Source: Paludifilum halophilum | Lineage (GTDB): Bacteria > Bacillota > Bacilli > Thermoactinomycetales > DSM-45169 | Length of the DNA: 64,000 nt | NCBI RefSeq assembly: GCF_002245355.1 | Contig: NZ_NOWF01000002.1 | Location: 414,485 to 478,484, forward strand | Reading direction: 5' to 3' | Shown here: positions 18,117 to 26,436 of the stretch, piece by piece | Position numbering within the stretch: the stretch's first letter is position 1 | Layout of the letters: each line of letters starts with the position of its first letter | The notes under the pieces: model-generated | Told to the model about the DNA's origin: nothing | The model's input: the letters and a program-made list of their open reading frames with translations, nothing else | Databases searched by the model: none | Program-made: the position numbers and the translations under genes

Positions 18117-19457
18117 TTAGACATACTGGCTCAGATCGATGTTTTCAGCCCCGGGAATCGATGTTCGCCGGAAGGCTTTCGCCTCTTGCAACGGGTAGGT
18201 GGCATCCAGACCCATCTTGGCGGATAAACCGCGAAGATTGTGAGAAGCCTCCAGCGGGGATCCGTTGGCTCCGGAGACGATGAACACATCCCGGTCCGCC
18301 TGCACCCGGGTGGCGATCGCCCATTCCACATCCGCCGGATCCCAGATATCAACATCTTGATTGACCACCACCGCATGTTTCAAATCCTTGTCGCTGGCAA
18401 AGGCGGCGAGGAGAGCCTGTTTCCCGTCTCCTTCGTGCCGCTTTTCGATTTGAATGATTGCGTGACAGCGAGCGACGGCCGGCAGGGTGATGTGAACATC
18501 CTTCACTCCGGGGACCACCTGACGGACAGTACTTAGAAGAGTGGCTTCCCGAACCAATGCCATCGGCAACTTTTCCTCATGACTGGAGGGGAAAATCGTC
18601 TGCCACACGGGTTGGTTGCGGTATGTGATGGCGGAGATCTCAACGACAGGCTGGGGAGCCTCGCCCCCGTAGTAATGCCCCAGTTCGCCGAAGGGTCCTT
18701 CCATCTCCCGCTCAATCGGGAGCATCCTCCCTTCAAAGACCACTTCCGCCTCGGCCAGGACATCCAAATCCACCGTCTGACAGGCGACCACATCCAGAGG
18801 CGATCCCACCAAAGCGCCGGCGATATCCAGCTTGTCGGTGTGGTACAGGTGACTGCTCACCTGGGAACTGAGCACCACCGCCGGAATCACCCCGAACATA
18901 ACCGCCACCTCCATCGGCTCCCCGCGGGCTTCGATCTGTCGGTACTGATCCATCAGTTCCGGAGACGTAATCAGGATATTGGTCCGGTTTCCACCCAGGT
19001 ATTGCATCCGGCGGATGGAGGTATAGCGCTTCTTTCCGGAGAGATCCTTCACCACCAGGACTCCGGACACGTAGTAGGTACCGGAATCCTCCGCATGGTA
19101 CTGACAGACGGGAAACAGATCGTCCAGCTCTTCCGGTTCCAGGATGACATTTTCCTGAACCGGACCTGTGGACCGGGATCGGGTCGCGATTGGCTGGACA
19201 ATGGATTGGATCAGACGTGGAACGATCTCCGGCGCCCGAATCCCCATACTGTCCGCCATTCGTTCCCGATCCCCTCCGAATCCGGCCACCATCGGGACAT
19301 CGTACCCTTTCACTTTCTCGAAAATCATGGGTTGCCTGCCCTTCAAGTGATTAACGACGGCCCCGAGCTCGAAAACGGGATCCACCTCTTTTTGGATCCG
19401 CATCAGGTCGTTCGTCTCCGTCCAATGTTCGATCAAGTCTCGAATGTTGGTGATCAT
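18117..19457 (-). CDS. ubiD: UbiD-family prenylated-FMN decarboxylase
   Basis: 446 residues with the family block GPFGELGHYYGG. UbiD enzymes use prenyl-FMN made by UbiX to (de)carboxylate aromatic or heteroaromatic acids. The ATG overlaps the ubiX stop (ATGA). Ubiquinone synthesis is unlikely in this organism; in a purine route 4-aminoimidazole-5-carboxylate would be a fitting substrate. It is the gene directly before the shell block. Confidence 0.9.
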   Translation of the reverse strand: MITNIRDLIEHWTETNDLMRIQKEVDPVFELGAVVNHLKGRQPMIFEKVKGYDVPMVAGFGGDRERMADSMGIRAPEIVPRLIQSIVQPIATRSRSTGPVQENVILEPEELDDLFPVCQYHAEDSGTYYVSGVLVVKDLSGKKRYTSIRRMQYLGGNRTNILITSPELMDQYRQIEARGEPMEVAVMFGVIPAVVLSSQVSSHLYHTDKLDIAGALVGSPLDVVACQTVDLDVLAEAEVVFEGRMLPIEREMEGPFGELGHYYGGEAPQPVVEISAITYRNQPVWQTIFPSSHEEKLPMALVREATLLSTVRQVVPGVKDVHITLPAVARCHAIIQIEKRHEGDGKQALLAAFASDKDLKHAVVVNQDVDIWDPADVEWAIATRVQADRDVFIVSGANGSPLEASHNLRGLSAKMGLDATYPLQEAKAFRRTSIPGAENIDLSQYV

Positions 19458-20017
19458 TTCACTTCTCTCTCCCCCCATCGGGCCAAGAGTTGATGATCGA
19501 TCCGGAAGGCATCCAGGATGCGGGCCACCATGAAGTTCACCAGTTCCCAGATCTCCTTCGGCCGATGGTAAAACCCGGGGGCCGCCGGCATAATCACCGC
19601 TCCGGCCTTGGCCACCTCCGTCATATTCTCCAGGTGAATCAAGTGGAGCGGAGTCTCTCGAGTGACCAGAACCAGCTTTCTCTGCTCTTTCATGACTACA
19701 CTGGCGGTTCGGCTGAGCAGGGTGTCCCCGACCCCGTTGGCGATGGCTCCCAACGTATTCATGGAGCAGGGTGCGATCACCATACCGTCGGTCAGAAAGG
19801 AGCCGCTGGCCACCGAGGCAAACAGGTTCCGGTTATCCATCAGCGTGGCATACGGCTTCAGCTCTTCCATCGTGATGCCGCATTCAAACTGCATCACTTT
19901 TTCACCCATCTTCGTAGCGATCACATAAGTCTCTACACCGAGTTCCTGAAGTGCCCGGATCAGGGTGTATGCATAAATCGATCCGCTGGCTCCTGTGATC
20001 CCGACTACGATTCGCAT
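19454..20017 (-). CDS. ubiX: Flavin prenyltransferase UbiX
   Basis: 187 residues starting RIVVGITGASGSIYAY, the FMN-binding signature of UbiX/Pad1. It makes prenyl-FMN from FMN and dimethylallyl phosphate for its partner UbiD. AAAGGAG lies eight bases before the ATG. Coupled overlap with ubiD makes a functional pair certain in practice. Confidence 0.95.
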   Translation of the reverse strand: MRIVVGITGASGSIYAYTLIRALQELGVETYVIATKMGEKVMQFECGITMEELKPYATLMDNRNLFASVASGSFLTDGMVIAPCSMNTLGAIANGVGDTLLSRTASVVMKEQRKLVLVTRETPLHLIHLENMTEVAKAGAVIMPAAPGFYHRPKEIWELVNFMVARILDAFRIDHQLLARWGEREVK

Positions 20018-20086
20018 AAAATTGCTCCTTTTTTATACGCCGGAGGTCCGGAGCCCCGAACCTCCGGCCGGGTTGAACGGTTCCCC

Positions 20087-20668
20087 TCACACCGTCGATC
20101 CGGCGGGGAATTTCTTTTTGGCTTCCTCGATATATTGATCCACGGTCATCACTTCTCCGAACAGACCGATGTCCCGCAGGCCGGAACGATGCATGTCGTC
20201 ATCCTTGGAAGCGGTCCCGTCAGACAAGCAGATGATATTGTACCCGTGGTAAAGAGCATCAGAGGCGGTACTGCGGACACATACGTTGGTCCACACGCCG
20301 GTCAGGACGACGGTATCGATCGCCTCCTCCCGCAAGAACAGGTCGAAATCCGTATAGGAAAAAGCGCTGTGGCGACGCTTCTGCACGACGTAATCCCCTT
20401 TGGATTCGTCGGGGCGCAGTTCCTCGATAAAGTCCGAACCCCAAGTCCCCTTGATAGCGTGAACCGGGCGCACCCGGAAGTCGGCATCGTTTTTTCGGTG
20501 GGCCTCCTGGATATAGACGACCTGAATGTCGTGATTGTAGGCGAAATCGACCGCTTTCCGAATGTTGGCAACGATTTTCTCCCCATTCTCGCAACGGAGC
20601 GCCGCCTTGGGTCCGATGAAGTCATTCAGCATATCGATAATGACCAAAGCATGTTTGTTTCCTGTCAT
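20087..20668 (-). CDS. Isochorismatase-like cysteine amidohydrolase
   Basis: 193 residues with the Asp (IDMLNDF), Lys (VQKRRHSAF) and Cys (TNVCVRSTA) triad of the family that includes nicotinamidase, N-carbamoylsarcosine amidase and RutB. An upstream frame extension to 20758 is encoded by a repeat and lacks a ribosome site; GGGAG precedes the ATG at 20668. In this operon, hydrolysis of a carbamoyl or ureido group released by the cyclic amidohydrolase is the likely job. Confidence 0.85.
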   Translation of the reverse strand: MTGNKHALVIIDMLNDFIGPKAALRCENGEKIVANIRKAVDFAYNHDIQVVYIQEAHRKNDADFRVRPVHAIKGTWGSDFIEELRPDESKGDYVVQKRRHSAFSYTDFDLFLREEAIDTVVLTGVWTNVCVRSTASDALYHGYNIICLSDGTASKDDDMHRSGLRDIGLFGEVMTVDQYIEEAKKKFPAGSTV

Positions 20669-20703
20669 TTTTTCTCCCGCCTTCCCATCAAATTTGGGGC
20701 TTT

Positions 20704-20842
20704 CTAGAGGCGTTGTGATTTTAGCACATCCTTGGTGGGTCGGGGTGGGGTTCCACACTCCGTTTCGTTGTTCTGACGAGCCAAAGGCACTCCGTGTGGA
20801 ACCCCACCCTCCCGAACAGGAGCTTTTTCACAACGCTTCTAG
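20704..20842. repeat. palindromic MITE-like element, mosaic repeat family copy 3
   Basis: A 139-base element with terminal inverted repeats (CTAGAGGCGTTGTGA at 20704-20718, and its near complement at 20828-20842) around an inner stem (GGTGGGGTTCCACAC / GTGTGGAACCCCACC). The right terminus supplies the TAG stop codon of the upstream cyclic amidohydrolase gene. It sits inside the operon. Confidence 0.8.
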
Positions 20843-22260
20843 TAAACGAGCTCTCCCTCGACGCGGTTCAATTGTGCGTTGCTCTGCCGGGTGACAAACT
20901 GGCCATAGCCGGAACAACCGACGATGCCGCCGTTGTCCTCGTCATAGACTACTTCTCCCCGTACGATGGTCATGACGGGTTTTCCTTTCAGTTTCATCCC
21001 GTGGAAGGGCGTGTATTTGGCCATGGACTGCACTTTCTCCTGATCGACCACATACTCCCGCTCCAGGTCGATCACCGTAAAGTCAGCGTCACTGCCCAGC
21101 TCCATCGATCCTTTCTTCGGATAGAGACCGAAGTGAATAGCGGCGTTGCGGCTGGTCACCTCCACAAACCGGGACAGGGAAAGACGACCTTTATTCAATC
21201 CTTCACTGACCATGACCGGAACCATCGTCTCGACACCGGGAATGCCGGGGAAGCTGTTCCAGATATCCAGACCCTCTCCCACTTTTTCCGTCGCGATCTC
21301 GTAAGGGGCATGATCGGTGCCGACGAAATCGATGGTACCGTCAGCCAGCGCTTGCCAGTGCACTTCATTGTCTTCGGTTCCGCGCAAAGGCGGAGCGATC
21401 TTGGCCAGCGTCCCGAATCGGGTCATGTGCTCCTCCGCATTCAGAGTCAAATAATGGGGACAGGCCTCAGCCGTGATCTTAACTCCGCGTCTCTTGGCGT
21501 CGCGCACCAGCTCCGCTCCCTCTTTGGTGCTCATGTGGACGATATGCACCCGGGCTCCGGTCTCCTCGGAAAAGGCGATAATCAACTGGATCGCCGTTTT
21601 TTCCGCCAGAGCCATCCGCGCTTCCGCCCAAGCCGGAGCATCGGTGCGGCCCATGTTTTTCAGCTTTTCCGTGTAGAAGCTGCAGATGTCGAAGTTTTCG
21701 GCGTGAATGCCTACCGGAAGCCCTGTCTCGGCGATTTTGTAGAAGATCTCCAACATCTCGGCGTCGGTCACTTTGGGAAAAGTGGGAACCGATGGGGTCA
21801 TATACACTTTAAAGGCGGTTACCCCTTCTTCCACCTGCCCCCAAACGTTGTCCAGCTTGCCCTCCCGGACGTCTTCTCCGGTCATGCCGCCCCAGAAAGC
21901 GAAATCGATATAAGCTTGATCCTTCAAAGGATTCAACTTCTGATGAAGCTCCCCTTTGCTTCGCACCGAGGGCTTACTGCAACAAGGCATATCCACGTGA
22001 CAGGTGAGACCCCCGGCCGCCGCCGACCGGCTACCGGTGGTGAAGGTTTCCCGGTGGGTGAATCCGGGATCCATGAAATGAGTGTGGGGATCGATACATC
22101 CCGGGACAACCAGTTTTCCGTCGACATCGATCACCCGATCCGCCGCGAATCCGTCAGCGTCGCTGGTCACCCCCGTGATCTTACCGTCACGGACGAGAAT
22201 ATCGGCTTTTACCTGGCGATCTCCTTGCGGAATATTGGCGTTTTTCAATAAAAGGTTCAT
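20839..22260 (-). CDS. Cyclic amidohydrolase (allantoinase / hydantoinase / dihydroorotase type)
   Basis: 473 residues with the binuclear metal site of the family: DPHTHFMDPG, the carbamylated Lys in TAFKVYM, GIHAEN, HIVHMST, EACPHYL and GTDHAPY. These enzymes open cyclic amides such as hydantoins, allantoin or dihydropyrimidines. Next to a purine permease it could open the six-membered ring of xanthine or act on a hydantoin. The stop codon and the preceding bases lie at the edge of a repeat, so the last few residues may not be ancestral. Confidence 0.88.
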   Translation of the reverse strand: MNLLLKNANIPQGDRQVKADILVRDGKITGVTSDADGFAADRVIDVDGKLVVPGCIDPHTHFMDPGFTHRETFTTGSRSAAAGGLTCHVDMPCCSKPSVRSKGELHQKLNPLKDQAYIDFAFWGGMTGEDVREGKLDNVWGQVEEGVTAFKVYMTPSVPTFPKVTDAEMLEIFYKIAETGLPVGIHAENFDICSFYTEKLKNMGRTDAPAWAEARMALAEKTAIQLIIAFSEETGARVHIVHMSTKEGAELVRDAKRRGVKITAEACPHYLTLNAEEHMTRFGTLAKIAPPLRGTEDNEVHWQALADGTIDFVGTDHAPYEIATEKVGEGLDIWNSFPGIPGVETMVPVMVSEGLNKGRLSLSRFVEVTSRNAAIHFGLYPKKGSMELGSDADFTVIDLEREYVVDQEKVQSMAKYTPFHGMKLKGKPVMTIVRGEVVYDEDNGGIVGCSGYGQFVTRQSNAQLNRVEGELVY

Positions 22261-22317
22261 GAAAAATCCACTCCTTAAGGAAATAAAGATGATTTATTTG
22301 AGCACTTTGTAACCCGG

Positions 22318-23655
22318 TTACAAAGTGGCCTCAACGGATGAATCTTCTTGAAAAGAGACGCGATTCGAACCCCGCCCCTCCGACGGTGAATCCTGCCGGC
22401 GGTTGAGCAGCAGGTTCATCGCAAAGGCGGTAAAGCTCCCGACAACGATTCCGTTTTCCACCAGAAGCTTCACTGACTGGGGCACTTGACTGAAAATATC
22501 GGGAACCACCGCCGCTCCCAGCCCGACTCCCACGGAACAGGCCACAATCAACAAGTTTTCGTTTCGGTGAAAGTCTACTTTCTCCAACATGCGGATTCCG
22601 GAGGAAATGACCATCCCGAACATGGGGATCATCGCCCCGCCGAGGACGGCGGTTGGAATTATCATGGTGAGGGCGGCCACCTTCGGCAAAAAGCCCAATA
22701 AAATCAGGATCAGGCCGGAAGCGACGACGACACTGCGCTTAGTGACTTTGCTGAGAGCGACCAGCCCCACGTTCTGCGAAAAACTGGTATGGGGAAAGGA
22801 GCTGAAAAATCCGCTGATCACAGCGGCCATCCCCTCGGCCCGCAAGCCTTTTTTCAAACGATCCGGGCGCATTTTTTGGTCACAAACTTCGCCGAGAGCC
22901 AAAAAGACACCCATCGATTCGACCATGCTGACCAAGGCCACCAGCGTCATTGTCAAAATGGCGGACAAATGGAATTCGGGGACCCCGAAGTACATCGGCT
23001 GAATCAGCCGGACCCAACCGGCATCCATCACCGGTCGGAGGTCGACCATCCCGAGGAAAAAGGCGATAATGGTGCCGATCACCAAGGAGATCAAGACAGA
23101 AATCGCTTGAACATACCCTTTGAAAAAGCGATTGATCAGAACCACGGAAAGAATCGTGACCACTGCCAAAAACAAGTTTTCGATGTGGCCGAATGTGGGG
23201 GAACCTTCTCCACCGGCGGCATTTTTCATCGCCACCGGGATCAGGGCAACCCCGATAATCACGATCACGGATCCCGTTACAACGGGGGGAAACCACTTCA
23301 GGACCTTACTGAAGAATTGAGAGATGATCATCACCGCAACCCCTGACGCAATCACCGCTCCAAAGACGGCTTCGATCCCCTGCATTTTTCCGATGGCGAT
23401 AATTGGGGGTACCGCTGTATAGGTACAACCTAGGATCACCGGCAATCTGACACCGAAATGGCGGCCCCCCACCACCTGAATCAACGATGCGACACCGGAA
23501 GTAACCAAGTCGAAGGCGATCAGGTAGGACACTTCGGCGGCGTTCATATGGAGTGCAGGTCCGACAATAAGCGGGACAATAACAGCGCCGGCATACATCG
23601 CCAGTACGTGCTGAAAACCCAGAAACCCGACCTTCCAAGTGTTGAGCTTCTTCAT
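22318..23655 (-). CDS. NCS2-family xanthine/uracil-type permease
   Basis: 445 residues, strongly hydrophobic, with the nucleobase-transporter hallmarks QHVLAMYAGAVIVPLIVG in segment 1 and SFSQNVGLVALSKVTKRSVV later. The sequence style is nearer the xanthine/urate (PbuX/PucK) branch than UraA. The ATG at 23655 has GGGGAGG eight bases upstream; a longer frame to 23709 reads into the terminator stem of the leader. It is the first enzyme-operon gene after the leader and predicts a nucleobase substrate for the microcompartment pathway. Confidence 0.9.
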   Translation of the reverse strand: MKKLNTWKVGFLGFQHVLAMYAGAVIVPLIVGPALHMNAAEVSYLIAFDLVTSGVASLIQVVGGRHFGVRLPVILGCTYTAVPPIIAIGKMQGIEAVFGAVIASGVAVMIISQFFSKVLKWFPPVVTGSVIVIIGVALIPVAMKNAAGGEGSPTFGHIENLFLAVVTILSVVLINRFFKGYVQAISVLISLVIGTIIAFFLGMVDLRPVMDAGWVRLIQPMYFGVPEFHLSAILTMTLVALVSMVESMGVFLALGEVCDQKMRPDRLKKGLRAEGMAAVISGFFSSFPHTSFSQNVGLVALSKVTKRSVVVASGLILILLGFLPKVAALTMIIPTAVLGGAMIPMFGMVISSGIRMLEKVDFHRNENLLIVACSVGVGLGAAVVPDIFSQVPQSVKLLVENGIVVGSFTAFAMNLLLNRRQDSPSEGRGSNRVSFQEDSSVEATL

Positions 23656-23705
23656 CCGGCTTCCTCCCCAGCTTTTTTGGTATCGTTTCCACTCTCTCAC
23701 TCCAA

Positions 23706-23751
23706 ACAAAAAGCCGTAGAAATAGAAGATTCACTCTTCTACTTCTACGGC
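23706..23751 (-). terminator. leader terminator before permease/microcompartment operon
   Basis: A 16-bp stem (GCCGTAGAAGTAGAAG with its near complement) ends in a U-run just before the permease gene. A UACGG...CCGUA alternative pairing with the preceding hairpin suggests a regulated attenuator. Confidence 0.85.
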
Positions 23752-23831
23752 GTTAAGCACTCCGTAAAACAGAGTTTAAACATCCGCACTGTTGGCGGAT
23801 CGGCCGACCTTTTCGACCGATCCCCGACATC
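23752..23831 (-). promoter_or_regulatory. candidate regulatory leader RNA A (shared with formate dehydrogenase leader)
   Basis: It follows the DUF2294 stop codon. The core hairpin at 23752-23781 has ACTCTGT / ACGGAGT pairing nested in a GTTTAA / TTAAC pairing, and a strong upstream stem spans 23797-23823. Beginning CGGAYGTTTAAACTYTGTT, a run of about 44 bases into the terminator stem is nearly the same at 31795-31838 upstream of formate dehydrogenase. It matches no riboswitch class I can name. Confidence 0.65.
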
Positions 23832-24211
23832 TATTCGATATGTTGTTTTTGCTCAAAGGGATGATCCAGATAAATGACGATACAGGCCGCTTCCGACAGG
23901 GGATCATAGTCCTTTAAAATCGTCCGGACCTTCAATCCGAATTTTTCCTCCAGGCGATCCTTCAAGCGGATTTTAAATTCCCTGACCAGAGCCGCATCCA
24001 CGTTGAAAGTCAGCTCCGAATATTTTTCGCCTAAGACCGTCAAGGCCTGAATTCGCTTTTGTTCCGTAAAGATAATGATCTTATCCCCGAGGATTTCGAT
24101 CTTTTGCTTTTTGACTCCGATCCGGTACATTTCCTGGGAAATCTGATTGTTCAGCTGAGCCAATTCTTTCTTGAAAACACTTCCTCCGGGAACAACATCG
24201 AGGCTTTTCAT
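23831..24211 (-). CDS. DUF2294 (MpsC/YbcI-like) protein
   Basis: 126 residues of the DUF2294 family, to which Bacillus YbcI and the proposed MpsC subunit belong; many relatives sit near formate dehydrogenase or bicarbonate-uptake genes. The ATG at 24211 has GGGAGG nine bases upstream. A sigma-A-like promoter lies upstream. The stop codon abuts the leader RNA, so readthrough would carry transcription into the permease/microcompartment operon. Biochemical role unknown. Confidence 0.75.
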   Translation of the reverse strand: MKSLDVVPGGSVFKKELAQLNNQISQEMYRIGVKKQKIEILGDKIIIFTEQKRIQALTVLGEKYSELTFNVDAALVREFKIRLKDRLEEKFGLKVRTILKDYDPLSEAACIVIYLDHPFEQKQHIE

Positions 24212-24274
24212 CTTGAACAGCCTCCCTGCTCTCCATAAATTACGGATGATCAAAGATTCGATTTGTTATTTCTT

Positions 24275-24303
24275 ATTTTATTATTCTAATTTTCATTCGT
24301 CAA
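24275..24303 (-). promoter_or_regulatory. sigma-A-type promoter for the DUF2294/microcompartment operon
   Basis: On the minus strand: TTGACG, 17-base spacer, TAAAAT, about 60 bases before the DUF2294 start, in an AT-rich tract. It is the only good promoter seen for the whole 15 kb operon. Confidence 0.65.
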
Positions 24304-24329
24304 GGGGTCTTGTTTATTCCCCATTCAGC

Positions 24330-24488
24330 CCATAACATTTCAGAAAAGCCTCCGGAAGGCCCAAACCGGCGCTTCAACCGGATCTTTTCGGGAATGTCTG
24401 CAAAAAGTTCGTCGAGATCGGAAATGCCCAGGAACCGGCACATTTCCGACTAATTCTGTTCAATGGCGGGAAGATACTGGTTGTTCAT
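24330..24488 (-). pseudogene. gcvPA: gcvPA remnant (glycine dehydrogenase subunit 1, N-terminus)
   Basis: The frame starts at an ATGA overlap with the gcvH stop and reads MNNQYLPAIEQN, then an in-frame TAG at 24452-24450, then SEMCRFLGISDLDELFADIP and EKIRLKRRFG. This matches the first roughly 45 residues of GcvPA (YLP...GIxSIDELFADIPEKIR). After that homology fades and the frame stops. The remaining 400 residues, gcvPB and gcvT are absent, so the gene is both nonsense-mutated and truncated. Confidence 0.8.
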
Positions 24489-24880
24489 CCCTCTTCTCCC
24501 TCGATGAGTTTCCGGTATTGATCGGCGTTCAAAAGCGCCTCCAATTGCCCCGGATCCTTTAGCTGCACTTCCATCAACCAACCTTCATCAAACGGACTCT
24601 CATTGACAATCTCCGGTAAATCTTCCAGCGACTCGTTCACCTGAAGAACGGTTCCGGACACAGGAGAATATAAGTCGGATACCGCTTTGACGGATTCAAT
24701 ACTGCCGACGCTTTCATCGGCTTCGACAGCGGAATCGGATTCCGGCAGTTCTACAAAGACGATCTCTCCCAGCTGTTCCTGGGCAAAGTCGCTGATTCCC
24801 ACCCGAACCCTGCCATCTTCCACAACCTGTACCCACTCATGATCCTTGCTGTAATAGAAATCGGCGACGATCCGACTCAT
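24485..24880 (-). CDS. gcvH: Glycine cleavage system H protein
   Basis: 131 residues; the lipoyl-lysine motif ESVKAVSD and the YSPVSG turn are intact. H protein carries the aminomethyl group in glycine cleavage and also donates lipoate to other complexes. The adjacent gcvPA is broken and no gcvT or gcvPB is in the window, so unless P and T proteins lie elsewhere, lipoate relay may be its main job. Last intact gene of the glyA operon. Confidence 0.95.
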   Translation of the reverse strand: MSRIVADFYYSKDHEWVQVVEDGRVRVGISDFAQEQLGEIVFVELPESDSAVEADESVGSIESVKAVSDLYSPVSGTVLQVNESLEDLPEIVNESPFDEGWLMEVQLKDPGQLEALLNADQYRKLIEGEEG

Positions 24881-24974
24881 ATTTCGCTCCTCCTTATTTC
24901 CTCAAATCCCTTGTTTTCCACAGTCCCGGCGGACGGGATAAAGAGAAGTCGTTTCCGCCTCTGATCCGTCGGGT

Positions 24975-25904
24975 TCATGTCTCCACTTCCCGGCGATTGG
25001 ATGAACCGCTGGAGCAGGTTTGTTGTTCCCTGTTGTTAAACAACCGGTCTTTCACGTTTTGCCCCGTCGGAGTGACCGCCAACCCGCCGAGGGCGGTTTC
25101 CCGCAGGGTTCGGGGCATGTTTTTGCCGATGTCGTACATGGCGTCAATCACTTCATCGCAGGGGATCCGACTTTCCACACCAGCCATGGCGATATCCGCT
25201 GAGGAAAAAGCGATGGCTGTCCCGATCGCGTTGCGCTTGATGCAGGGGACTTCCACCAGACCGGCCACCGGGTCGCAGACCAGCCCCAGCATCGATTTCA
25301 AGGAAATAGCGGCGGCATGAACCGCTTGAACCGGTGTTCCTCCCCTCAGTTCCACGATAGCGGCGGCGGCCATGGAAACGGCAGACCCCACTTCCGCCTG
25401 ACATCCGCCGGCGGCCCCGGAGACAAAGGAGCGGTTAGCGACAATATAGCCGACAGCGCTGGCCGTCATCAGCCCCATTACCAGTTTTTCGAAGCTGTAA
25501 CCGGCATTGTCGTGAAGGGAAAACAAACATCCGGGAAGAACCCCCGCCGAACCGGCGGTGGGGGTGGCTACAATCACCCCCATCCGGGCGTTGTGTTCCG
25601 AAGTGGCGAAGGCCAAACGCATCGCATCGGCGATAAAATCACCGCTCAAAGGACGGCTTTCTTTCCTGTACTGCCCTAAACGGCAGGCATCGCCTCCGGA
25701 GATATCACTGGGTGCCGCCGATCGATCGACCGTACCGTGATCAACGGCCTCCTTCATCTTCACCAAACGCTCCTTCATCCTTCCGAGCACTTCTTCCCGG
25801 TTTCGGTCGGACTTGTTCACTTCAAACTCCAGCATCACTTCGCCAATGCTCTTTCCCCTCTCTTCGCAACGTTGCAATAACTCTTCCATCGATCGGATTT
25901 TCAT
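24975..25904 (-). CDS. sdaAA: L-serine dehydratase, iron-sulfur type, alpha subunit
   Basis: 309 residues with GSAGVLPGCLFS and CDPVAGLVEVPCIKRNAIG, which hold the cluster cysteines. With the beta subunit it converts serine to pyruvate and ammonia using a 4Fe-4S cluster. The ATG at 25904 has AAGGAG upstream, overlapping the end of sdaAB. The arrangement with glyA indicates glycine to serine to pyruvate flux. Confidence 0.95.
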   Translation of the reverse strand: MKIRSMEELLQRCEERGKSIGEVMLEFEVNKSDRNREEVLGRMKERLVKMKEAVDHGTVDRSAAPSDISGGDACRLGQYRKESRPLSGDFIADAMRLAFATSEHNARMGVIVATPTAGSAGVLPGCLFSLHDNAGYSFEKLVMGLMTASAVGYIVANRSFVSGAAGGCQAEVGSAVSMAAAAIVELRGGTPVQAVHAAAISLKSMLGLVCDPVAGLVEVPCIKRNAIGTAIAFSSADIAMAGVESRIPCDEVIDAMYDIGKNMPRTLRETALGGLAVTPTGQNVKDRLFNNREQQTCSSGSSNRREVET

Positions 25905-25909
25905 CGGGA

Positions 25910-26419
25910 TCAACTCCTTGCAGGTGCGGGATTTAACGGCTTCCGACGATTGTTTCGCAGACTCCACGCATCGACGGTACCGTACAACAGATCAACCGTG
26001 GAACCGTCGAGCATGAATATCCGGGAAAGCCCGCCGCCCAGGGAAACCCCGCCGACGGTAAAAATCTCTCCCCCCCGTTCAGCCCAAACCAGAACCGTAT
26101 TGGGGTGATCGTAGAACGGACAGGATTCTTCCAGGCGGAAGCGGATCTTTACTTTCCGCCGATGGGCCTCTTCCAATGCATACCGGATTCGGGTGTCGTC
26201 CGCACCCATTCCCAACAGTCCGCCCACGATCGCTTGATCCGTCCCGTGCCCTCGATACGTCTCCGCGAAGGAATCATAAAAGACGATCTCCACCTTTTCC
26301 GGCGGTCCGCCCATATAATCATGAGCAAATTTTCCGATGGAAACGACTCCCGCTGTATGGGAGCTGGAGGGTCCAACCATAATCGGGCCGATAATATCGA
26401 AACAGCTTTCAAACGCCAT
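25910..26419 (-). CDS. sdaAB: L-serine dehydratase, iron-sulfur type, beta subunit
   Basis: 169 residues with DIIGPIMVGPSSSHTAG, the family signature. The start is ATG 26419 with AAAGGAGG ten bases upstream; that site spans the glyA stop region. This is usually a 220-residue protein with a C-terminal ACT domain; here it ends near residue 169, so the ACT domain is short or absent. Confidence 0.9.
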   Translation of the reverse strand: MAFESCFDIIGPIMVGPSSSHTAGVVSIGKFAHDYMGGPPEKVEIVFYDSFAETYRGHGTDQAIVGGLLGMGADDTRIRYALEEAHRRKVKIRFRLEESCPFYDHPNTVLVWAERGGEIFTVGGVSLGGGLSRIFMLDGSTVDLLYGTVDAWSLRNNRRKPLNPAPARS

Positions 26420-26436
26420 GGAGTCCGAGCCTCCTT

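Noticed and set aside
20669..20758. N-terminal extension of the isochorismatase-like protein
   Set aside because: The extension is encoded by the edge of a dispersed repeat and lacks a ribosome site; homology starts at the ATG at 20668.
23752..23831. Classical purine riboswitch before the permease
   Set aside because: The three-way junction with paired loops and the conserved core pyrimidine are absent; the sequence is instead shared with the formate dehydrogenase leader.
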